This document shows, piece by piece, positions 11,379-22,693 of a stretch of DNA of 64,000 nt. The stretch covers positions 147,873,045 to 147,937,044 of the forward strand of contig NC_030680.2 in assembly GCF_000004195.4 (NCBI RefSeq). Reading direction: 5' to 3'. The notes beneath the pieces are model-generated. The model saw only the letters and a list, made by a program, of their open reading frames with translations. It was not told the origin of the DNA and searched no databases. Position 1 is the first letter of the stretch; every line of letters starts with the position of its first letter. This DNA is from Xenopus tropicalis. Lineage: Eukaryota > Chordata > Amphibia > Anura > Pipidae. Made by a program: the position numbers and the translations under genes.

Positions 11379-11844
11379 ACTTACAAAACCCAGGAATAAA
11401 TGGTGCCATGTCAGTCACATCCCCGGCGGTGCCACAGCAACCTGTTACTTTAATAGAATAAAATTCTCCAGCCATGACTTTCACAGGTTCTTTGTAATAT
11501 TCTTTGTATGTTTTGTACTTACTGCCCTTGAAAAATGATATTAAAAAGACCCTGATACATTTGTATAAATGCCCCTTAGAACTGAACCCACAGATAGTTC
11601 TCCGTGTACGGAACAAGATACGTTTGTTTGTTTGTTTCTTTATTCGTGTAAGGAAAGGGACATTTCAGTTCTTTTTCAAGGCCCTTGGTACGAGCACAAC
11701 AGTAAAACAGCAGCACAATTCTCCTTCGCTTTCCTCTCATAGGAACCAAAGCAGCTCAGTTACAAACACAAGCGCGATGTGCAATTTCAGACACAAATCG
11801 GCACAATTTACCCAAAATGCATATGGGGCGGGATCAATGAATGG
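11379..11844. other. No gene seen
   Basis: Possibly unique sequence with overlapping short frames on both strands (107 codons minus, 121 codons plus). Neither shows a domain or consistent splice sites. Confidence 0.4.
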
Positions 11845-12520
11845 AAGGGGTTGTTTACCTTTCCAGTAACTTTTAGTATGATGTAGAGAATGTTATTCTG
11901 ATACAAGTTGCAATTGGTCTTAATGTTTTATAATTTGCAGTTTTTGAATTATTTAGCTTTTTTTATTTAGTTTGAAATTTCAGCAGCTATCTGGTTGCTA
12001 AGGTCCAGTTCAACCTAGCAACCAGGCAGTGATTTGAAAGAGAGACAGGAATATGAACAGAGGAGGGCCTAAATAGTAGACTTGTAGAGCAATCGTTTTT
12101 TGGCTGCCGGGGTCAGTGACCCCTATTTGAAAATTGGAAAGAGTCAGAAGAAGAAAGCAAATAATTCAAAAACTATATAAAATAAAAATTGTAGACCAAT
12201 TGAAAAGTTGCTAAAGGTGGGCAAGGTCCCCAAGCGAGCGACGATCGAATTATAATGGCGGCAATGGGGCAGTCAGTTCGGGGACCACATCAATGAGCAG
12301 ATGCGGTCCCCGATCCAACTAAATCTTATAACCTGCCCATCGATATCTGCCCAATTTCAATCCAGATAATGGTCGGGCAGGCCCCTCGTTCCTGCCCCTA
12401 CATGGGCCGATTAGCTGCCGAATCAGTCTAAAGGACCAATATCGGCAGCTACAATCGGCCCATGTATGGGGACCTTAAGAATAGGCCATTCTATTACCTA
12501 CTAAAAGTTCACCCCTTTCA
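11845..12520. mobile_element. T2-type MITE interrupted by another MITE
   Basis: Left end AAGGGGTTGTTTACC, right end AAAAGTTCACCCCTTT, with GGGGTCAGTGACCCC and the TTGCTAAGG/CCTAGCAACC arms inside. The element at 12215-12475 sits within it. Removing that element restores the expected T2 sequence TTGC-TAA-GAATAGGCCATTC. Confidence 0.8.
12215..12475. mobile_element. Harbinger-like MITE nested in T2 MITE
   Basis: Ends AGGTGGGCAAGGTCCCC and CATGTATGGGGACCT are flanked by TAA on both sides (12212-12214, 12476-12478). The interior has the family blocks ATCGATATCTGCCC and GCCGATTAGCTGCCGA. Non-coding. Confidence 0.75.
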
Positions 12521-12917
12521 CTTTTAGTATGATGTACAGAGTAATATTCTGAGAAAATTTGGTCTGTATTTTTTAATATTTGTAGTTTTTTAATTATTTC
12601 AATTTTTGTTTGGTTAATTTGGTGTTTCAGCAGTTATCTGGTTGCTAGGGTTCAAATTACCCTAGCAACCAGGGAGTGGTTTGAATCAGAGGCTGACATA
12701 TGAATAGGACAGGGGCTGAATAGAAAGATAAGGAATAAAAAGTAACAATAACAATAAAACTGGAACCTCACAGAGCAATAGGGTTTGGCTGCCGGGGTCA
12801 GTGACCCCTATTTGAAAGCTGCAAAGAGTTAGAAGAAGGCAAATAATTCAAAAACTATTTAGAATAAATAATGAAGACCAAAGGGGTGAAGACTAAAGGG
12901 GTGAACCACCCCTTTAA
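12521..12917. mobile_element. T2-type MITE, left-truncated
   Basis: Starts inside the family at CTTTTAGTATGATGTACAG, directly abutting the previous T2 element, and ends GTGAACCACCCCTTTAA. Contains GGGGTCAGTGACCCC and GGTTGCTAGGG...CCCTAGCAACC. Confidence 0.8.
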
Positions 12918-13022
12918 TGAATAGTGTGCACCGCCTTGCATCCATTTTAATTCGGGACCAATTGCATTTGGGTGTTTTGCCTTTACTGATTCAGTTGTAC
13001 TATGTGACACATACAAACCTAA

Positions 13023-13203
13023 GGGCAAAGACACATGGGGTCATAAGTCATTGAGATTTTCTAAAAAGTTGCTGCGACTTATTGGCATGGGCCAAACCTC
13101 TGTGCAATTTGTTGCGGCAACTCATATATTAAGCTATGGTGGCTAAATCGCCGCAATTAGTCACCGCGATCAGAGCCACTAATTGCCCCATGTGTCTTTG
13201 CCC
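13023..13203. mobile_element. Harbinger-like MITE (GGGCAAAGACACATGGGG)
   Basis: Perfect terminal inverted repeats GGGCAAAGACACATGGGG and CCCCATGTGTCTTTGCCC, flanked by TAA direct repeats (13020-13022, 13204-13206). 181 bp, non-coding. Confidence 0.85.
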
Positions 13204-13330
13204 TAAATGGCGCATATACACTAATGTGGGCAGGGCCTATTCTATTTGCATGGGTCACATGGTATAACTAAACCCCCAAGGATAAAAGGTACAGTACTAG
13301 TATCCAGCATATAATACTGTATTGCAGTTA

Positions 13331-13634
13331 GGGCTCTGGCACACGGGGAGATTAGTCGCCCGCGACAAAACTCCCTGTTCGCGGGCGACTAATCTCCCCG
13401 TGTTGCCATGACACGCCATCCCACCGGCGAACATGTAAGTTGCCGGCGGGATGGCACACAAGGCGGCGCGATTTCCCGAAATCGCCGAAAAAGCCTCGCG
13501 AGTCTTTTTCGGCAATTTGGGGAAATCACGCCGCCGCATGTGCCATCCCGCCGGCGACTTACACAACACAGATTAGTTGCCCGCGAACAGGGAGTTTTGT
13601 CGCGTGCAACTAATCTCCCCGTGTGCCAGAGCCC
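13331..13634. mobile_element. Harbinger-like MITE (GGGCTCTGGCACACGG)
   Basis: Terminal inverted repeats begin GGGCTCTGGCACACGGGG, with TTA on each side (13328-13330, 13635-13637). Further inner inverted blocks (GCGGGCGACTAATC, GGCGGGATGGCAC) make it nearly fully palindromic. This explains open frames of 76-90 codons on both strands that share peptides. Confidence 0.85.
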
Positions 13635-13734
13635 TTAATGTCGTTGAATAGAAAAGCAAAACTGATCCATCACTAAAAGCAATTACAGCAACAAAATCCT
13701 ATTTAGGTTTTATCACTGAGGGAAAGATCTTGCA

Positions 13735-13905
13735 TTAATCACTTTCAGAGAACTGAGCCGGTTTGCATTGTCTGCTGACTGCAGCTTTCCCCTTAATTAC
13801 ATTTAACGTTTTATTGCCTCATTCTGCGGCAATTATTCCGATCTGTTTATATGTATAGTGCCAACCCCACGCATTTCACACATTCACAAAAACGAGAGGG
13901 AGCAT
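13735..13905. other. Possible conserved noncoding element
   Basis: Apparently unique sequence with clustered homeodomain-type sites: CTTAATTACATTTAACG, TTTTATTGCC, CGGCAATTATTCC. The complexity and motif mix resemble vertebrate developmental enhancers. This is an impression from composition; conservation cannot be tested here. Confidence 0.25.
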
Positions 13906-14640
13906 TAAATGGTTAACAGGCTCGGGAGGTTCTACAGACCCCACACAATTACAGTAAAAGCAGATCTACGGCTTCAAAAAGGGACAATTCTACATACTCA
14001 AATAACCTTTAGTAATTATATGTATTCACAAGTCCGTACCTGTAGGTGTGGCAAAGGAACATTAACGCATTATTTATCATTAGAAGAACCTCAGACTGCA
14101 AGTAAAGGTGGCCATGCACGCTAAGGTCGCCATGCGAGCGGATAAAAAAAAACATTTTATTCTCTGTATTTATTTCAGCCTGTAAAGATAGTTTTGAGTC
14201 GGCATTATATGAATCTCAATCAGCAGATTAGGAGCAAATCGAGGGATATAAATGGGCATTTTGCTGAAAGAACAGATATAATTCGGTTTGTTCACATGAG
14301 TACAGGAAGGAAAGGCCGACGCCATTAAAGTAATTGGGATCTTTACCGAGAAACTCTCAGAACACAATGAAAAAGTTTGTGTGGCATTAAATATCCTTCT
14401 GTTTCTCTGGGGGCAATTGGATATGGAGCCTGGGTCCTTGGCCGGGGCACCCACCCCATTATTGCTCCCCATTGGCTGGGGGCTCATTTATTAACCCTCG
14501 TCACAGTGAAGTTACCCCAAGGCTGTGGGTCTGCTCCCCACTAGTTAAATCACTGCCTTGTAAAGATAAAAAAAAAGAGAATAATAACAAATGAACAAAG
14601 AAGTAGAGTAGAAATGCTGCACATTATGGGGCCCATTTAC
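13906..14640. other. No gene seen
   Basis: Includes a fragment of the AGGTGGCCATGCACG MITE end at 14106-14121. The rest is unassigned. The 105-codon minus-strand frame at 14170-14487 has no recognisable domain. Confidence 0.4.
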
Positions 14641-15207
14641 TAACCATCGTTTTATTTTTTTTTTTAACTCAATGCGTCTAAATGGCTAAAGATCTGAACT
14701 GGACAATTCGCCAGGTTAAACTTGTGGAGTTTATGTAGAAGCCAATGGCAGAGGTCCCTTCCCTCTCCTTCATGTTCTTCCTTTTGTCTCGAAACTTGAA
14801 AGATTTCACTGGTTTTTGTCCAAAAACTCGACTTTTTTTCAAATTTTCACAGTGACAATTCTATAAAATAAAGATTTTCATGGCCTCAATTTGAAAAACA
14901 ACTTTTCTCACAGTGATTTTTCCCTGCAACTTTTTTTTAGTAAATATTAGACATTCGGGAGAACGAGTTTAGTCTAATTTGTAGATTCAAAAAATATGAG
15001 AAATGAAGGAGTTTCGGGACGATATACCAGCCCTTCAGCGGGGAAGATCTGTGTCTCCGAATATGCCCCAATAGCCCCCCATCTTCTTTTCTGTTGGTTC
15101 CCAGCAAATGTTCTGTGCTGCTGTCACTTACCTGTATACGAAGGGATGCAGGATGGGCAACATTAATCTAAGGAGCAAATTTATCAAAATGTAAGTTTAG
15201 AGCTTAA
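14641..15207. repeat. Probable dispersed repeat, AT-rich
   Basis: GAGTTTATGTAGAAGCCAATGG, AAACTCGACTTTTT and related T/A-run blocks resemble a frog MITE I have seen before. I could not fix its ends or target duplication here. Confidence 0.35.
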
Positions 15208-15405
15208 GGTTGAAGACACACTGAGCTACTTAGTAGCAGCGTCTTGTCACAGCTACTAAACACCAGAAAACCCCCTTCCATAGACAATGCTGAGAATTGC
15301 CCCTGCTAAACACACGTAGAGACAGTTATCAGTAAATGATCAGCATTGTCTGTTTTAGTAGCTGTGACAAGTAGCTGCTACTAGTAGCTCTGTGTGTCTT
15401 CTCCC
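15208..15405. mobile_element. Harbinger-like MITE (GAAGACACAC ends)
   Basis: Inverted arms GGTTGAAGACACACTGAGCT and AGCTCTGTGTGTCTTCTCCC continue inward as TAGTAGC.../GTGACAAG... blocks. TAA flanks both ends (15205-15207, 15406-15408). 198 bp, almost fully palindromic. Confidence 0.75.
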
Positions 15406-15443
15406 TAATACACAAAAACTCACACCCACATTCTAGTCATTCT

Positions 15444-15882
15444 TGTGGGATTTTTAGAAGTGTATTTATCAAATGATGAGTCTTAATACAATATAAGATC
15501 CGCTCGCTTGGCGATATCACCAAGCGAGCCGATCTTCACCCCCCCGGGGGGGGGGGGCGATATTGGGGGGCATGTAGGCGAATTCGATTGTTTGACCCTG
15601 GGGCCAAACAATCAAATTCTAAACGCAGCAATGGGGCAGTCGGTTAGGGGACCGTATCAACGAGCCGATGCGGTCCCCGATCCGACTGGATTTTCATACC
15701 TGCTGATCGATATCTGGCCAATTTCAGGCCAGATATTGGTTGCCCAGGCCCCTCGGTTCTGCCCCTACACGGGCAGATAAGCTGCCGAATCGGTCCAAGG
15801 GACCCATATCAGCAGCTACTATCTGCCCGTGTATGGGGACCTTTACTTTCACCCATTGATAAATACACTTCTAAAAATCAGG
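15444..15882. mobile_element. MITE with TTTTTAGAAGTGTATTTATC arms
   Basis: The left arm GGGATTTTTAGAAGTGTATT (15447-) and the right arm AATACACTTCTAAAAATC (to 15880) are inverted. The space between is occupied by a second MITE (15495-15842), so this is a nested pair. Confidence 0.6.
15495..15842. mobile_element. Nested MITE, GGGGACCT family
   Basis: The right end CCCGTGTATGGGGACCT and the inner blocks ATCGATATCTGGCC, GCCGAATCGGTCC and GCGATATCACCAAGCGAGC match the family at 12215, 30206 and 33946. A 13-base G run with flanking Cs lies at 15540-15560. The left end is incomplete. Confidence 0.65.
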
Positions 15883-16110
15883 GTCGGACTACTGGCCCAG
15901 ACCCAATCCCCACCGAGCGCTCCCTCGCCCGACACACTGATGGTAAGTTTATCTTATGCGCGGTCAGGAGAGGGTAAAGAGTATTTGCAGGAAAAAGTTG
16001 GGGAAAAATCAAGAAAACAGTGATATTTTTTGATTTGTCACTCGTTAATGTGGCTTTTTGTGTTGTCACACAAGCCAGCATCGAAAATGAAAGAAAAAAA
16101 ATCTATTCAT

Positions 16111-16197
16111 CCCTATTGGATTTTTAGAAGCTTATTTATCAGTGGTTTAAAATCAGAGTTCACCATTTCATAAATACAATTCTAAAAATCCCATAGG
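16111..16197. repeat. Small inverted repeat, same family as 15444
   Basis: CCTATTGGATTTTTAGAAGC and CTAAAAATCCCATAGG are inverted around a short centre containing TTTATCAGTGG. It looks like a short relative of the preceding outer MITE. Confidence 0.55.
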
Positions 16198-16585
16198 AAT
16201 TAATAGAAAGTGGGTCACAGTTTGATAAATCTGCCCCTTAGTGTTTTGTCACTTTGCCCTGTTGTCACCATCTTGCCCTGCTGTCTCCTTCTTACCCTGT
16301 TATGTCCATCTTGCCCTAATGTACAGCCAGATGCTATTGTCTGGGGCTGCAGTCAGTGTCAGCCTGGGACATGTTGGGCCCACTGGGTGCAACCATCTCA
16401 GGGCCCCACCTTCCCAGCCACTAGTCCCCCCTACTGCCATCATGGACCGCTCCTGCCCCAAGCTGCAATGGCTGGAGTTGTGCCCAGGGTGCACTGCTGC
16501 TGCCCGTATTCTCATACCCCCAACAGGGTTATGTAAGGAGATCTGCTTTACTCTGACAATCTGCACCCCAATAGTAATCCCATAA
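16198..16585. other. No gene seen; CTTGCCCTG-rich
   Basis: Loose repeats of (C)TTGCCCTGNTGTC at 16252-16320, then sequence like the CAGCCTGGGAC...GGGCCCAC hAT-MITE family. Overlapping frames on both strands are not protein-like. Confidence 0.35.
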
Positions 16586-16589
16586 CTTG

Positions 16590-16815
16590 CTGCTCATTGA
16601 CTTAATAACCCCAACGTGACAGCGGGGGACAAAGTGTCAATGTAGGAACGTTCCAGAAACGTGCCTTCCCTGCGCTTCCCTGCGCTCCCCTGTATATCCT
16701 GCCGTTTCATTTACGCCCGGTCACGATGACAGATAAAATTGAATTCCTATGTTTTAATAAAGATAAATCATATTAATTAGACTTAATAAGCCGTCGTGGG
16801 TGCCCAGGGCTGGGG
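16590..16815. other. Possible conserved noncoding element
   Basis: Unique-looking block with ATGACAGATAAAATTGAATT (MEIS/GATA-like), CATATTAATTAGACTTAATAAG (homeodomain-like) and AACGTTCCAGAAACG. The motif density suggests a regulatory element. This is an inference without any alignment. Confidence 0.3.
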
Positions 16816-17513
16816 AAGAAATGTTCCAGAACAGGTCAGGCTCATAAACACAATGGATCTGTGAAGGTGTAGGTAATTGCTCATGTGGAGAATGGAATAT
16901 TCTATATTCAGGCCATCTGTCCCTGCTGTAAGGGAATAGTTATATACTGGGGGCACTGCACACCTACTAATGGTGCCCAGTTAGGCAGGTCCATCACAAA
17001 TCACAGACCCCAAAAGGGGTTTCCAGAAAGTGGGTGGGAAACAGATTGAATCCGGGGTGTCCTGTACATAACTAGGGGTGCTCTGGGGTCGGGTTGTCCG
17101 GGTCAAAACCTCCAAATTAGGAAAACCAGGCAGGACTTACTGGCCAATCGCCACGTCATATCCCCGACCAGTGGTGTCACGGCCCCGCCTCTTCCCCACC
17201 CCCTGCTCGACGACAAACGCCGCCAGAGGTGGCAACTCTACTCTGAGCAGATCCTGCACTAAAGTGTTCTGATGAAATGCTCAGAGATATGGCAATATAT
17301 ATATACCCAGCATGCATAGTTCTATACATATACACTAGGGACTAGGGCGGAGAACTAAAGGGCAAATTGCCCATATATTTTTTTGTACTTTTTATTTCTA
17401 AATGACGCTGTTACACAGCAAATAATTCCCTCTGCCATTTAACCTTTAATTCTTGAACCAACAAATGTATTTGTAGCTGTAATATTGGTGTGTAGGCGCC
17501 ATCTCAGTGCATT
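16816..17513. other. No gene seen; partial dispersed repeat
   Basis: 17085-17245 (GTCCGGGTCAAAACCTCC, AAAACCAGGCAGGAC, GGCCAATCGCC) is related to 43460-43600, so it is a dispersed repeat of unknown class. The rest is unassigned. Confidence 0.4.
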
Positions 17514-17940
17514 GTGCCTGAGTCTGAGCTTTCAGCCAGCGCTACACATTAGAACTGCTTTCAGCTAACCTATTGTTTCTCCTACTCCCATGTAACTGGA
17601 GGAGTCCCAAGCCGGACTTGGATTTCTTACTATTGAGTGCTATTCTGATACCTACTGGGAGCTGCAATCTTGCTCCCTTCTCATTGTTCTGCTGATTGGC
17701 TGCTGGGGGTGAGGGGGGATATCACTCCAACTTGCAGCGCAGCAGTAAAGTGTGCCTGAGTCTGAGCTTTCAGCCAGCGCTACACATTAGAACTGCTTTC
17801 AGCTAACTTGTTGTTTCTCCTACTCCCATGTAACTGGAGGAGTCCCAAGCCGGACTTGGATTTCTTACTATTGAGTGCTATTCTGATACCTACTGGGAGC
17901 TGCTATCTTGCTCCCTTCTCATTGTTCTGCTGATTGGCTA
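17514..17940. repeat. 238-bp tandem duplication
   Basis: GTGCCTGAGTCTGAGCTTTC starts at 17514 and again at 17752. The two copies are nearly identical through CTGCTGATTGGCT. The second copy then runs into T2-MITE sequence. The unit itself looks like part of a known frog dispersed repeat. Confidence 0.8.
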
Positions 17941-18242
17941 TTTTGTTGCTAGAATCCAAATTACCTTAGCAACCAAGGTGTGGTTTGAATGATAGACTGA
18001 TAAATGAATAGGGGAGGACTTGAATAGAAAAATAAGTACTAAAAAAATAACAATAATGATTAAGTTGTAGCCTCACAGAGCAATAGGTTTTGGCTGCCGG
18101 GGTCAGTGACCCCTGTTTGAAAGCTGCAAAGACTTAGAAAAGAAGGCAAATAATTCAAAAACTATAAAAAAATAATTAATGAAGGCCATGTTATAGAATT
18201 GGCCATACTATAACATACTAATAGTTAACTTAAAGGTGAACC
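17941..18242. mobile_element. T2-type MITE, left-truncated
   Basis: Joins the family at TTGTTGCTAGAATCC, contains GGGGTCAGTGACCCC and ends ACTTAAAGGTGAACCC. It is fused to the 238-bp duplication on its left. Confidence 0.75.
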
Positions 18243-18735
18243 CACTAACGTCAGGGCCCACCGGGCTCAGTTCCGCTCTCCCAGCAGGCCGGTCCGACAC
18301 TGCCCGGATGTGTTATTACTCAGAGTTCTTTGTTTGTCTTTATTTCCTCTATTATTTTCCTTTTATCCCATTTCTCAGGAACTCAATATCAGGCCCATTA
18401 GAGATTCCCCCCCAAGTGAAATGGGTTGAGTGGTTTGGAGATGATATTCTCAGTGTGATCCTGTGCCAAGGCACATTCCTGCCCTAACCTGAAACCTGCC
18501 CAGACAAAGACATTTATTTTCTTAGCAATTTTCCCTATTAAACTGTTGCCGGAATATGAAACAGAGTTATAGGCAAATTATAATGAAAGGATAATTGAAC
18601 CACTACAAAGGGATATAGGAGTATATAGGGCAGCCAGTCACGATTGGAGGCATAGGAGCCCCTTGAATGGTGATGATCCCTCTAACACTGCCCCCCAAAC
18701 CCCATCTCTCCTTAACCAGCTGGTCACTAGCTGTG
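18243..18735. other. No gene seen
   Basis: Unassigned sequence between two T2 elements. Short plus-strand frames with hydrophobic stretches are not supported by splice sites. Confidence 0.4.
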
Positions 18736-19015
18736 GCAACTTTTCAACTGGTCTTCATTATTTTTTTTATAGTTTTTATATTATTTGCCTTCTTCTTCTG
18801 GCTCTTTGCAGCTTTCAAATGGGGGTCACTGACCCCGGCAGCCAAACAACATGTGCTCCAGGAGGCTACAGTGTTATTGTTATTGCTACTTTTTATTGCT
18901 TATATTTCTATACAGTCCCTCTCCTATTCGTATTCCAGGCTCATATTCAAACCACTGCCTGGTTGCTAAGTTTATTTGACCCTAGTTACCAGATAGATGC
19001 TGAAATTCACAGTGA
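18736..19015. mobile_element. T2-type MITE fragment
   Basis: Contains TTTGCAGCTTTCAAATGGGG, GTCACTGACCCCGGCAGCC and CCTGGTTGCTAAG in family order. Both termini are missing. The 100-190-codon plus-strand frames here are MITE sequence. Confidence 0.75.
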
Positions 19016-19051
19016 AATTCACAGTGAACAGAACAAAAAAGTGCAACATCA

Positions 19052-19718
19052 ATGCCAGAGGGGTTGCTGTAAGGTGCCACAGACAGTCACTATTAATTGG
19101 GCTGGGGGGGCTGTTTGTGCCTCTGGGTACTGGGAATGCCAGGGGGGCTGTAAGGTGCCACAGACAGTCACTATTTATTGGGCTGGGGGGGGCTGTTTGT
19201 GCCTCTGGGTACTGGGAATGCCAGGGGGGCTGTAAGGTGCTACAGACAGTCACTATTTATTGGGCTGGGGGGGGCTGTTTGTGCCTCTGGGTACTGGGAA
19301 TGCCAGGGGGCTGTAAGGTGCTACAGACAGTCACTATTTATTGGGCTGGGGGGGGCTGTTTGTGCCTCTGGGTACTGGGAATGCCAGGGGGGCTGTAAGG
19401 TGCCACAGACAGTCACTATTTATTGGGCTGGGGGGGGGCTGTTTGTGCCTCTGGGTACTGGGAATGCCAGGGGGGCTGTAAGGTGCCACAGACAGTCACT
19501 ATTTATTGGGCTGGGGGGGGCTGTTTGTGCCTCTGGGTACTGGGAATGCCAGGGGGGCTGTAAGGTGCCACAGACAGTCACTATTTATTGGGCTGGGGGG
19601 GGCTGTTTGTGCCTCTGGGTACTGGGAATGCCAGGGGGGCTGTAAGGTGCTACAGACAGTCACTATTTATTGGGCTGGGGGGGCTGTTTGTGCCTCTGGG
19701 TACTGAGAATGCCAGGGC
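19052..19718. repeat. ~82-bp minisatellite
   Basis: Eight units of 81-84 bp, each with CTGTAAGGTGCCACAGACAG, TTTATTGGGCTGGGG and TGTGCCTCTGGGTACTGGG. Length varies through the G runs. A single related unit occurs at 23585-23653, where a MITE has inserted. Confidence 0.95.
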
Positions 19719-20134
19719 CTATTTGAATCCCAGTCCGGCTATGGTGTAATATACACAAACCCTGCTGCGCTGTATTCCCAAGCCGCCCGGGGGGGTGTTG
19801 GCCAAATGTCCATTTCCCAATATGGAAAAGAAAAATCATGGAAATGAAAGTTCCCAAGAAGGTCCCTGAGATCCATCATAAGAATATTTCCCTTCTGGTT
19901 ATTCATTTGATAATTACCCTCCCAGGGAACAAGAGAGCAGTGTTGGAGGGGCACAGAGGGCTATTATTCTGTATGACAGACCAGCCATTTTTCACTCGCT
20001 ACTAAGAGAATTGTAGGCGCGTAGGAGATTTCCCAAGACTTTCTATGAAACGGCCCCGTGTAATAACGGCCTAAGCACTATAATCATTTCCTAATCATAT
20101 GTTACGCAAATGTTATGGGTAGTTCAACAAGAGA
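19719..20134. other. No gene seen
   Basis: Unassigned sequence. The first 40 bases (GGGCCTATTTGAATCCCAGTC) are shared with 24315-24340, right of the inserted MITE there. Confidence 0.4.
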
Positions 20135-20296
20135 GACGCGGGCAGCGGGGTTACTAGGACGCAGGCAGCGGGGTTACTAGGACGCAGGCAGCGGGGTTAC
20201 TAGGACGCAGGCAGCGGGGTTACTAGGACGCAGGCAGCGGGGTTACTAGGACGCAGGCAGCGGGGTTACTAGGACGCAGGCAGCGGGGTTACTAGG
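20135..20296. repeat. 23-bp minisatellite
   Basis: Seven near-identical copies of GCAGCGGGGTTACTAGGACG plus three bases. CpG-containing units. Confidence 0.95.
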
Positions 20297-20503
20297 GAAG
20301 CGGAGAGATAGGGGCCGGGTAAGAATGACATAGATTGCTGGGGTGCTGGGGGGGTCAGGGCTCGGACTGGGGCGTAAGTGGTGGGGAATTCTAGGGATTC
20401 CCATTTATGCTCCGGGTGGGAAGGGAAGTTCAGATAGAGGATCATTTAACCAGATTAATGGTTTGTAACCAGTGTTTTACTGGGGGGATCTTAGTGTCTG
20501 GAT

Positions 20504-20858
20504 TAGGGGTGCACTGAACCCAGTTTTTTGGGTAAGGCTGAACCCCTGAACCCACCCCGATGGATTTGGCTGAATACGGAACCAAATCCTAATCCTAATT
20601 AGCATATTTTAATTATGATGGGGAAGGGGTTAAAAATCGCTGCGTGTTCAGTGGGCGGCAAAATATTTCCCCCCCTAAGATTTAACCCTCCCTGGTCATT
20701 AGCATTCAGAAAGGGTTAATTGGTCAGGGGGAAAAAATGTTGCCACTCGCGCCGATTTTTAACCCCTTCCAAACATAATTAGCTTAATTCTGCTGAATCC
20801 GTCAGGGTGGGTTCGGAGGTTTAGCCAAACCCAAAAAAGTGGGTTCAGGGCATCCCTA
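20504..20858. mobile_element. Palindromic MITE (TAGGGGTGCACTGAACCC)
   Basis: Ends TAGGGGTGCACTGAACCCA and TGGGTTCAGGGCATCCCTA are inverted, and inner blocks (GGGGTTAAAAATCG/CGATTTTTAACCCC) mirror each other. Related starts occur at 41753 and 63763. Non-coding. Confidence 0.75.
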
Positions 20859-21824
20859 GTTGCTATGGGCAACATCACCGGAGATATACTGTATATCTCC
20901 AATGTTAGTACACACGCCCCAAATTCACAAAAATGGAGATAAAGGTTTGTGAATAAGTTGGAAAAACCAACAAATCCATCTCCACTTTTATTTCGTCTCA
21001 ATATCAGCACTTTTGTGAATTCCCCCCCCCTAGACTTACTTTGCCACCATCCGGGGGAGGGACATTACATACAAGTAGGGATCGGGTCTGGGTTGTTGGG
21101 GCCTATGAGAGCTGGTGTAGAAGAGATTGAGTTATGGGAACTTGCTTTAACAATATACTTTTGGTACTTAAGTGGCACTCAAAGATAAGTTGGATCATAT
21201 ATACAGTATATATGTATATATATTGCATTATTTGTTTTTATATACTTTTGTGTTGCTATTTTTTCTGTATATAAGTTGAGCTACAGTATTAGCTGAACAG
21301 CTGGAGCTCCCCCTGCTGGATGTTCCTGATTAGCGCACTATTCCTGTTGCTTCTCTATGGAAGGCAGGAATTAGTAACTCAAGCCGCTTTGGGTATTAAT
21401 CTTAATCCTATTCACCTGCTGTTCTACCGATACTCTCTGCTGGGCATTCCTGCCTCTCAGCAACCTGCAGCCACATCCCTGGCCCTTGTCTACTGCAAAC
21501 AGTACTGTGGGAATTGATTAAGGGGGGGTGTATAAGTGCCGAGCTGTTTATCCTTTACTCAGGCAAAACACCCAAAAATTGCTATATTACCCCCTCCCCA
21601 AAATGTGATTCCTTAGCCATTTACGGTAGGTAGAAGGATGGGAAACCTCACTGCTATATGTCTTTATTTCATGCTCATACAATTCCTCTTTCTGAGAGAA
21701 ACATATCATTTTAAAGGGAAACTATACCCTATTTTATATAGATTTTATTTGATTTCCTTTACAGACTGTAAACTGTCAGCGTAAGTGAGGGATGTGGCAG
21801 TATATAAAAGCAAATATTAACGGG
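20859..21824. other. No gene seen; T2-like fragment at right
   Basis: TATATA runs at 21195-21245. TTTTAAAGGGAAACTATACCC at 21709 is a T2-type MITE terminus without its partner. No coding signal. Confidence 0.4.
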
Positions 21825-22515
21825 AACTGTACTATGTAAGGGAAACACTATGGCACATCCTACCCATATGTATAAATACAAATATACAGAGAAGGAATGT
21901 TCTGGGCACACAATAAGCTGTACCCCCATACTGTACTGTCTAAGGGAAACACTATGGCACCCCCTACCCATATGTATAAATACAAATATACAGAGAAGGA
22001 ATGTTCTGGGCACACAATAAGCTGTACCCCCATACTGTACTGTCTAAGGGAAACACTATGGCACCTCCTACCCATATGTATAAATACAAATATACAGAGA
22101 AGGAATGTTCTGGGCACACAATAAGCTGTACCCCCATACTGTACTGTCTAAGGGAAACACTATGGCACCTCCTACCCATATGTATAAATACAAATATACA
22201 GAGAAGGAATGTTCTGGGCACACAATAAGCTGTACCCCCATACTGTACTGTCTAAGGGAAACACTATGGCACCCCCTACCCATATGTATAAATACAAATA
22301 TACAGAGAAGGAATGCTCTGGGCACACAATAAGCTGTACCCCCATACTGTACTGTCTAAGGGAAACACTATGGCACCCCCTACCCATATGTATAAATACA
22401 AATATACAGAGAAGGAATGCTCTGGGCACACAATAAGCTGTACCCCCATACTGTACTGTCTAAGGGAAACACTATGGCACCCCCTACCCATATGTATAAA
22501 TACAAATATACAGAG
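21825..22515 (+). repeat. 104-bp minisatellite, locus A
   Basis: About 6.6 units of 104 bp with GGGAAACACTATGGCACC, CATATGTATAAATACAAATA and TGTTCTGGGCACACAATAAG. 75-85-codon frames recur every 104 bp on both strands and are artefacts. The same unit is present in inverted orientation at 42145-42383. Confidence 0.95.
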
Positions 22516-22517
22516 AT

Positions 22518-22693
22518 GGTTGCTACCTCACCCCTTTACTACCAGTCACATATTGAATCCACACCCTGCATGGCTAAATAGTAATTAATATATATACATG
22601 CTGTAGGCTGAACTGATTTATGTGCAGCCATGTATCTAAATGAATTGCTAACTAGCCATGCAGAATGTTGAATCAGTATGTGAGGTAGCAACC
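22518..22693. mobile_element. Palindromic MITE (GGTTGCTACCTCA)
   Basis: Inverted ends GGTTGCTACCTCA and TGAGGTAGCAACC abut the last 104-bp unit. Inner arms ATTGAATCCACACCCTGCATG and CATGCAGAATGTTGAATC mirror each other. Relatives are at 32990-33128 and 33790-33945. Confidence 0.75.

Noticed and set aside
13297..13638. Overlapping 76-90-codon frames sharing a peptide on opposite strands
   Set aside because: Inverted ends of a Harbinger-like MITE.
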